DNA of 9,710 nucleotides, taken from NCBI GenBank assembly GCA_903890595.1, contig CAITBU010000042.1, positions 1 to 9,710 on the forward strand. The letters run 5' to 3'. Made by a program: the position numbers and the translations under genes. The DNA is from an uncultured Holophagaceae bacterium. Its GTDB lineage: Bacteria; Acidobacteriota; Holophagae; Holophagales; Holophagaceae. Position 1 is the first letter of the stretch. Each line of letters opens with the position of its first letter. Positions 6,340 through 9,710 of the stretch are shown piece after piece. Under the pieces are notes generated by a model, which was not told the origin of the DNA, ran no database searches, and saw only the letters and a program-made list of their open reading frames with translations.

Positions 6340-6426
6340 TTAGGAGATGCCCTTGCCGGCCCACACGCGATTCGCGCGGGGGTTCGGATTGGGATTGCGG
6401 TTGGGCCGCAGAAGGTGAGATGCCAT
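6340..6426 (-). CDS. Asn-rich leader peptide of the asnB attenuator, 28 residues
   Basis: A short ORF ending in TAA 69 bases before the asnB start. Asn lies at residues 9, 11, 13, 15 and 19 within PNRNPNPNPRAN, i.e. 5 of 28 residues, against 13 of 569 in AsnB. Three of the five are AAT although asnB prefers AAC. Its product probably has no function of its own; a ribosome that slows at these codons when charged tRNA-Asn is scarce would decide the folding of the RNA behind it. The ATG at 6426 is the first start after in-frame TAG and TGA codons just upstream. The ribosome binding site is weak (AGG seven bases before ATG), and the candidate promoter would place the transcript start only several bases upstream. 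An alternative is a chance frame through a CCNAAY-rich tract; placement, length and the matched hairpin argue against this. Confidence 0.75.
   Translation of the reverse strand: MASHLLRPNRNPNPNPRANRVWAGKGIS
6368..6383 (-). promoter_or_regulatory. Antiterminator segment inside the asnB leader ORF
   Basis: On the minus strand GCGCGAATCG (6377-6368), overlapping the Arg17 to Arg20 codons, is exactly complementary over 10 bases to CGATTCGCGC (6314-6305), the 5' arm plus loop of the attenuator hairpin. The preceding ACCCCC (6383-6378) can also pair with GGGGGT (6295-6290) of the hairpin's 3' arm. Pairing here excludes the terminator. A ribosome paused at the first Asn codons (Asn9-Asn11) would leave this segment free, as expected for antitermination under asparagine starvation. 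Confidence 0.65.
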
Positions 6427-6441
6427 GGATTCGCCTGGTCA

Positions 6442-6471
6442 AGGCTAGCGGATTTCTTCACAGTTCGTCAA
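6442..6471 (-). promoter_or_regulatory. Candidate promoter of the asnB leader transcript
   Basis: On the minus strand TTGACG (6471-6466) resembles the -35 box at five of six positions. An 18-bp spacer leads to TAGCCT (6447-6442), a weak -10 box that keeps the key first T, second A and last T. Transcription would begin about 6435, roughly nine bases before the leader ATG. Confidence 0.45.
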
Positions 6472-6525
6472 GGAACGGCCCCAGGGCTTGGTTTGGGTGG
6501 TGAAATGGTGGGGCCGGAGGGCGCG

Positions 6526-7557
6526 ATGAAAGCATTGCTGAAGTCCAAGCGGGAAGAGGGCATCTGGATGGGGGAGGTGCCCCTGCCGGAGGTCGGCCCC
6601 AACGATGTGCTGATCCGAGTCCACAAGAGCGCCATCTGCGGGACCGATGTGCACATCTACAACTGGGACGCCTGGGCCCAGAAAACGATCCCCGTGCCCA
6701 TGGTGGTGGGCCACGAGTACGTCGGCGTCATCGAGCGGGTGGGGGCCGAGGTCGAGGGCTATGCGGTGGGCGACCGGGTCAGTGGCGAGGGCCACATCAC
6801 CTGCGGCCACTGCCGCAACTGCCGGGCCGGCAAGCGCCATCTCTGCCGGAACACGTTTGGCGTGGGGGTGAACCGTCCAGGCTCGTTCGCCGAGTACCTG
6901 AGCCTCCCGGCCTTCAACGTGTTCAAGGTCCCGCAGAACGTGCCGGATGAGGCGGCGGCCATCTTCGATCCCTACGGCAACGCCGCCCACACGGCCCTCA
7001 GCTTCGACCTGGTGGGTGAGGATGTGCTCATCACTGGCGCCGGTCCCATCGGCATCATGGCCGTGGCCATCGCCAAGCACGTCGGCGCACGCCACGTGGT
7101 CATCACCGATGTGAACGACTATCGCCTGGAGCTGGCGCGGAAGATGGGCGCCACCCTGGCCGTGAACACCACCCGCACCACGCTGCCGGAGGTGATGCAG
7201 CAGCTGGGCATGACCGAGGGCTTCGATGTGGGCCTGGAGATGAGCGGCAACCGCAATGCCTTCGAGTCCATGCTGGAGGCCATGCACCATGGTGGCCGTC
7301 TGGCGCTGCTGGGCATCCTCCCCGCTGACTGCGCCGTGGACTGGGGCCAGGTCATTTTCAAGGGGCTGATCCTGAAGGGGATCTATGGGCGGGAGATGTT
7401 CGAGACCTGGTACAAGATGGCCGCCATGATCCAGAGCGGCCTGGACATCACCCCCGTCATCACCCACCGCTTCGCCATCGACGACTTCCAGAAAGGCTTC
7501 GACGCCATGCGCAGCGGCCAGAGCGGCAAGGTCATCCTCGATTGGGGGGTCAGTTAG
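6526..7557 (+). CDS. tdh: L-threonine 3-dehydrogenase
   Basis: Zinc-dependent medium-chain dehydrogenase that oxidises L-threonine with NAD+ to 2-amino-3-ketobutyrate, normally cleaved to glycine and acetyl-CoA by Kbl. It has 343 residues; E. coli Tdh has 341 and is very similar throughout as I recall it. Catalytic zinc ligands: Cys38 (ICGTDVH), His63 and Glu64 (GHEY). Structural zinc cysteines: 93, 96, 99 and 107 in CGHCRNC...HLC. The Rossmann motif is GAGPIG (171-176). The family-typical KGIYGREMFETWYKM and FDAMRSGQSGKVIL close the protein. The ATG at 6526 follows GGAGG by five bases. kbl is not adjacent on the downstream side, where a terminator and a convergent gene follow. Its promoter must lie in the region shared with the asnB leader, but I cannot place it. 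Confidence 0.96.
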   Translation: MKALLKSKREEGIWMGEVPLPEVGPNDVLIRVHKSAICGTDVHIYNWDAWAQKTIPVPMVVGHEYVGVIERVGAEVEGYAVGDRVSGEGHITCGHCRNCRAGKRHLCRNTFGVGVNRPGSFAEYLSLPAFNVFKVPQNVPDEAAAIFDPYGNAAHTALSFDLVGEDVLITGAGPIGIMAVAIAKHVGARHVVITDVNDYRLELARKMGATLAVNTTRTTLPEVMQQLGMTEGFDVGLEMSGNRNAFESMLEAMHHGGRLALLGILPADCAVDWGQVIFKGLILKGIYGREMFETWYKMAAMIQSGLDITPVITHRFAIDDFQKGFDAMRSGQSGKVILDWGVS

Positions 7558-7581
7558 CTTTTCCCAGTCATGTGTCCTTTG

Positions 7582-7609
7582 CAGAATGCGGCCTACGGGC
7601 CGCATTTTG
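7582..7609. terminator. Probable terminator between tdh and the lipoprotein gene
   Basis: AATGCGGCC (7585-7593) and GGCCGCATT (7598-7606) form a perfect 9-bp stem with a TACG loop, extendable outward by CAG/TTG to 12 pairs with one wobble. The T-run on the plus strand is only four long and lies partly in the stem, so it may be a weak or fold-assisted terminator. It lies 24-52 bases after the tdh stop and could act for the convergent lipoprotein gene too. The rest of 7558-7656 shows nothing else. Confidence 0.6.
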
Positions 7610-7656
7610 ATGCCTGCGCACGCAGTGCGCAGCTGGGCAGGGCGTGTGTTCGAAGC

Positions 7657-8277
7657 TCAGCGCACCGGCTGGGGCTGCGGCACGGGGGGGAAGGTGGGCT
7701 CTTCCCAGGGCTCGCCGTCCTTGATGAGGAGGTCGGTGGCGAGATCCTTTCCGCCAGGCTTGAGGTCGGTACCCAGGCTGGCCAGGTAGTAGCCGTCCAA
7801 CTTCGTGTTGAAGCGCTGGCGGGCGGGACCGCGCCGGACGGGGACCTCCTCGATGGGTCGGGTGACGTAGGCCCGGTAGAGGAAGGGATGGCCCCAGGGT
7901 GCCTCGGGGACGCGCTCCAGGTACTCCGGCACCAGCTCCGTGAGGAAGAAGGGGTACTCGCCCCGCTTGCCCTTGTAGCGGGTGAGGGCGTCTGCCACCC
8001 GCTTCATGGCGGCGCGGGCCTGTCGCCGGCGGTCCGCCATGTCGCGGTTTACGAAGGCCTCGATGAGAAAGAGGTCCCGCCGGGCCTGGCGGGCGGGTTC
8101 CGTGTTGGGGTAGCGGTCCACCAGGTTCTGCATCATGGCCTTGGCTTCCAGGCCACGGCCATCCAGGTTCAGCTTGCGGGCCTCTTCGTAGAGGTTGCCG
8201 GGGAGCCTGGGGTCCTCGGAGCTACACCCTGCCAGCAGCAGGAGCAGCGCAAGGGAGGCGACACGGGGGCGGAACAT
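7657..8277 (-). CDS. Lipoprotein with helical-repeat region and GspG-like C-terminal domain
   Basis: A 206-residue secreted lipoprotein. Residues 1-18 are a short basic start, a leucine-rich core and the lipobox LLAGC (Cys18). No aspartate follows the Cys (it is Ser), compatible with outer-membrane sorting under the E. coli +2 rule. Residues about 27-75 look like a tetratricopeptide-type helical pair (NLYEEARKLNLDGRGLEAKAM, cut here at 20 or so residues). Residues about 88-186 resemble the globular domain of type II secretion major pseudopilins: a helix ending ALTRYKGKRGEYP, then EAPWGHPFLYR, then DGYYLASLGTDLKPGGKDLATD, but without a prepilin N-terminus. The tail is Pro-rich. Specific function unknown. 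No convincing ribosome binding site precedes the ATG at 8277. It converges with tdh and diverges from udk. Confidence 0.75.
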   Translation of the reverse strand: MFRPRVASLALLLLLAGCSSEDPRLPGNLYEEARKLNLDGRGLEAKAMMQNLVDRYPNTEPARQARRDLFLIEAFVNRDMADRRRQARAAMKRVADALTRYKGKRGEYPFFLTELVPEYLERVPEAPWGHPFLYRAYVTRPIEEVPVRRGPARQRFNTKLDGYYLASLGTDLKPGGKDLATDLLIKDGEPWEEPTFPPVPQPQPVR

Positions 8278-8378
8278 GGCCGAACCATATCAGACCCTGG
8301 CCCGAGCCAGAAGGGGGGACCGCCTTCCCGGGCGCAGGAAGGGCGGGGCTGAAGTAGGATGGAGGGAAGGGGGGTGCG

Positions 8379-9032
8379 ATGGCGCAAAGGCCCATGCTGG
8401 TGGGCATCGTGGGGGGGTCTGGCAGTGGGAAGACCTCCGTGGCCGTCGAGTTGGTGGACCGCCTCCGAACCCGAGATGTGGTGACCATGCTCCTCGACAT
8501 GGATGCCTACTACGCCCCGCTGGAGGTGGTTAAGGGGCGCTTCGGCGATCAGCCGGTGAACTGGGACCATCCCCACGCCTTCGACCTGGAGCTGATGGCT
8601 GTTCACCTGACGGCCCTCCACCGGGGCGAGAGCATCCGCAAGCCCCGCTACGACTTCACCCTCAGCGACCGCACCGGCTGGGAAGACCCCCTGCCACCGG
8701 GACAGGTGGTGATCCTGGAGGGCCTCCTGCTGTACGCCCTGCCAGAGCTGCGGGATCAGCTGGACATCAAGATCTTCGTGGACACGGACGCCGACATCCG
8801 GATCCTCCGTCGCATCCGCCGGGACACCCGGGAGCGGGGCCGGAGCCTGGAGAGCGTCATGGAGCAGTACGAAAAGAGCGTCCGGCCCATGCACCTGGAG
8901 TTCGTCGAGCCCAGCAAGCGCTGGGCGGACCTCATCGTGCCCACGGGGGTGGAGAACCGCACCGCCATGGACGTCATCACCCACCACATCTGCAGCCGGG
9001 TCCTGGACCAGGGGGAGGCCCGCATTGTTTGA
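8379..9032 (+). CDS. udk: Uridine kinase
   Basis: Phosphorylates uridine (and usually cytidine) to UMP/CMP in pyrimidine salvage, in the cytoplasm. It has 217 residues; E. coli Udk has 213. P-loop GGSGSGKTS (12-20), then LLDMDAYY (38-45) and NWDHPHAFD (61-69) for the nucleoside pocket, PRYDF (89-93), the Walker-B-like VILEG (111-115), and the lid and adenine region RIRRDTRERGRS with EQYEKSVRPMH and EPSKRWADLIVP. All usual motifs are present. The ATG at 8379 is preceded by a purine-rich GGAGGGAAGGGGGG tract. It is first of a coupled three-gene run: its last 8 bases overlap the rhodanese start. The 101-bp gap to the divergent lipoprotein gene must hold its promoter; I see no strong match. Confidence 0.92.
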   Translation: MAQRPMLVGIVGGSGSGKTSVAVELVDRLRTRDVVTMLLDMDAYYAPLEVVKGRFGDQPVNWDHPHAFDLELMAVHLTALHRGESIRKPRYDFTLSDRTGWEDPLPPGQVVILEGLLLYALPELRDQLDIKIFVDTDADIRILRRIRRDTRERGRSLESVMEQYEKSVRPMHLEFVEPSKRWADLIVPTGVENRTAMDVITHHICSRVLDQGEARIV

Positions 9033-9342
9033 GGACGATATTCAGCTGGACGCAGCGGCCTTCCAGGCCCTGCCCGAGACCGTGCTGCGCCTGGATGTGC
9101 GCCAGCCCTGGGAGCATGAGCTGGCCCGCATCCCGGGCTCAGTCCTGATCCCCCTGAACGTCCTTGAGGCCAGGGTGGGGGAACTGGATCGCACCCGCCC
9201 GGTGGCCATCTACTGCCACCACGGGGCCCGCAGCATGCAGGCCCTCCGCTTCCTGCAGTCCCTGGGCTTTGCAGAGGTGGCCAACCTCCGGGGCGGCATC
9301 AATGAATACAGCCGCCTGGACCCCTCGGTGCCTACCTACTGA
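9025..9342 (+). CDS. Single-domain rhodanese-like protein
   Basis: A 105-residue rhodanese domain, probably a cytoplasmic sulfurtransferase. It shows the domain marks LRLDVRQPWEHELARIPGSV (substrate-side CH2A region) and the active-site loop YCHHGARS with Cys64. This six-residue loop after Cys is the size typical of sulfur-, not arsenate- or phosphate-, handling members. It ends with LRGGINEYSRLDPSVPTY. No signal peptide. The start is TTG at 9025, with GGAGG (9014-9018) six bases before it. There is no ATG or GTG nearby in frame, and the start overlaps the end of udk by 8 bases. The stop TGA shares its last base with the next gene's ATG. Both overlaps indicate translational coupling. The physiological acceptor is unknown. 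Confidence 0.88.
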   Translation: MFEDDIQLDAAAFQALPETVLRLDVRQPWEHELARIPGSVLIPLNVLEARVGELDRTRPVAIYCHHGARSMQALRFLQSLGFAEVANLRGGINEYSRLDPSVPTY

Positions 9343-9710
9343 TGCGCCTCCTCCACCGCCACCCGGACGGCTTCGATCCCGCCACGCCCTGGCCCCAGGA
9401 CTCTGAGAGTGTCCGGCAGGACTCCCGGCTCTTTCGGCAGATCGTGGCCCAGCGGCGCAGCCCCCACTCGGGCCGCCCCCACGCCTTCTACCGCCTGGAG
9501 GGCCCCGACTGGGTGAACGTCGTGGCCTTCACCCGAGCCGGTGACTTGCTGGTGGTGGAGCAGTTCCGTCATGGCATCGATGCGCCCACGCTGGAGATCC
9601 CCGGCGGTGGCTGTGATGCGGGGGAAGACCCGGCCGTGGCGGCCTGCCGCGAGCTCCGAGAGGAGACGGGCCACCGCGCCGCCACCTGGGTCTCCCTGGG
9701 CTCCTGCACC
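9342..9710 (+). CDS. Nudix hydrolase, ADP-ribose pyrophosphatase-like (3' end outside window)
   Basis: The first 123 codons of a Nudix protein; the frame is still open at the window end. The Nudix box G-x5-E-x7-REUxEExGU is complete: Gly89, Glu95, then REL-REE-TG at 103-110, which bind the divalent metal and hydrolyse a nucleoside diphosphate linkage. The preceding strands (DWVNVVAFTRAGDLLVVEQF, then GIDAPTLEIPGG) resemble ADP-ribose/ADP-sugar pyrophosphatases, but substrate-deciding residues lie beyond the window. The ATG at 9342 overlaps the rhodanese stop in TGATG, so it is coupled to the genes before it. As a possible partner of uridine kinase and a sulfurtransferase in one operon it suggests nucleotide housekeeping, though this is only inference from position. 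Confidence 0.88.
   Translation, partial: MRLLHRHPDGFDPATPWPQDSESVRQDSRLFRQIVAQRRSPHSGRPHAFYRLEGPDWVNVVAFTRAGDLLVVEQFRHGIDAPTLEIPGGGCDAGEDPAVAACRELREETGHRAATWVSLGSCT

Noticed and set aside
6378..6405. G-quadruplex on the plus strand (GGGGG, GG, GGG, GG, GGG tracts)
   Set aside because: Runs are uneven and several are only two G long. The pattern follows from alternating Pro and Asn codons on the other strand. It remains a minor alternative reading.
6340..6426. Leader peptide reading tryptophan, since it contains a Trp codon
   Set aside because: There is a single Trp (residue 22) near the end, no tandem Trp, and the downstream gene makes asparagine; Asn is the clustered residue.
6271..6435. 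T-box or metabolite riboswitch in front of asnB
   Set aside because: I see no T-box sequence or recognisable riboswitch core. The Asn-rich ORF plus paired hairpins explain the region better.
4726..6525. Very long plus-strand open frame across asnB that continues in frame into tdh
   Set aside because: It is antisense to a clear AsnB protein and its translation is low-complexity Gly/Val/His/Leu typical of a GC-rich shadow frame. Only the part from 6526 (tdh) is real.
6445..7605. Minus-strand open frame opposite tdh
   Set aside because: Antisense shadow of a full-length, highly conserved Tdh.
8278..8378. Promoters for the divergent lipoprotein and udk genes
   Set aside because: TATGGT-like (minus) and TAGGAT-like (plus) boxes exist near each start, but no acceptable -35 partner was found, so neither is called.

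Overview
The window is about 9.7 kb of GC-rich bacterial chromosome, densely coded, with ordinary housekeeping and metabolic genes on both strands. A lipoprotein with a clear lipobox and a pseudopilin-like C-terminal domain, together with the high GC and the gene mix, suggests a Gram-negative-type bacterium. An Acidobacteriota (Holophaga/Geothrix-like) source is a guess from memory, not a demonstrated assignment. I see no phage, insertion sequence, CRISPR array, rRNA or tRNA.

Layout, left to right. A glutaryl-CoA dehydrogenase-type gene (5' end outside the window) runs into a near-perfect bidirectional terminator shared with a convergent universal stress protein gene. A pirin gene diverges from the stress gene behind a good sigma70-type promoter. 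It converges on rarA (AAA+ ATPase of replication-fork repair), which sits 31 bp downstream of a small uncharacterised gene. A 267-bp AT-richer gap (4294-4560) then carries an imperfect long inverted repeat built from 9-bp CACGAAG/CACAAAG units. Next come asnB (glutamine-hydrolysing asparagine synthetase, minus strand) and, diverging from it, tdh (threonine 3-dehydrogenase, plus strand). A terminator separates tdh from a convergent lipoprotein gene. The right end is a translationally coupled plus-strand run: uridine kinase, a single-domain rhodanese started at TTG, and a Nudix hydrolase cut by the window edge.

The main discovery is in the asnB-tdh intergenic region. On the asnB strand there is a 28-codon open reading frame (6426 to 6340) with five Asn codons within eleven residues. 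It is followed by a 13-bp hairpin with an interrupted U-rich tail (6319 to 6280) directly before the asnB ribosome binding site. The Asn-codon region also contains a 10-nt segment exactly complementary to the 5' arm and loop of that hairpin, so an antiterminator and the terminator exclude each other. This is the architecture of ribosome-mediated transcription attenuation of the trp/his-leader type, here apparently sensing asparagine or charged tRNA-Asn and controlling asparagine synthetase. I do not know of a described asparagine leader-peptide attenuator of this kind, so it is the item most worth testing.
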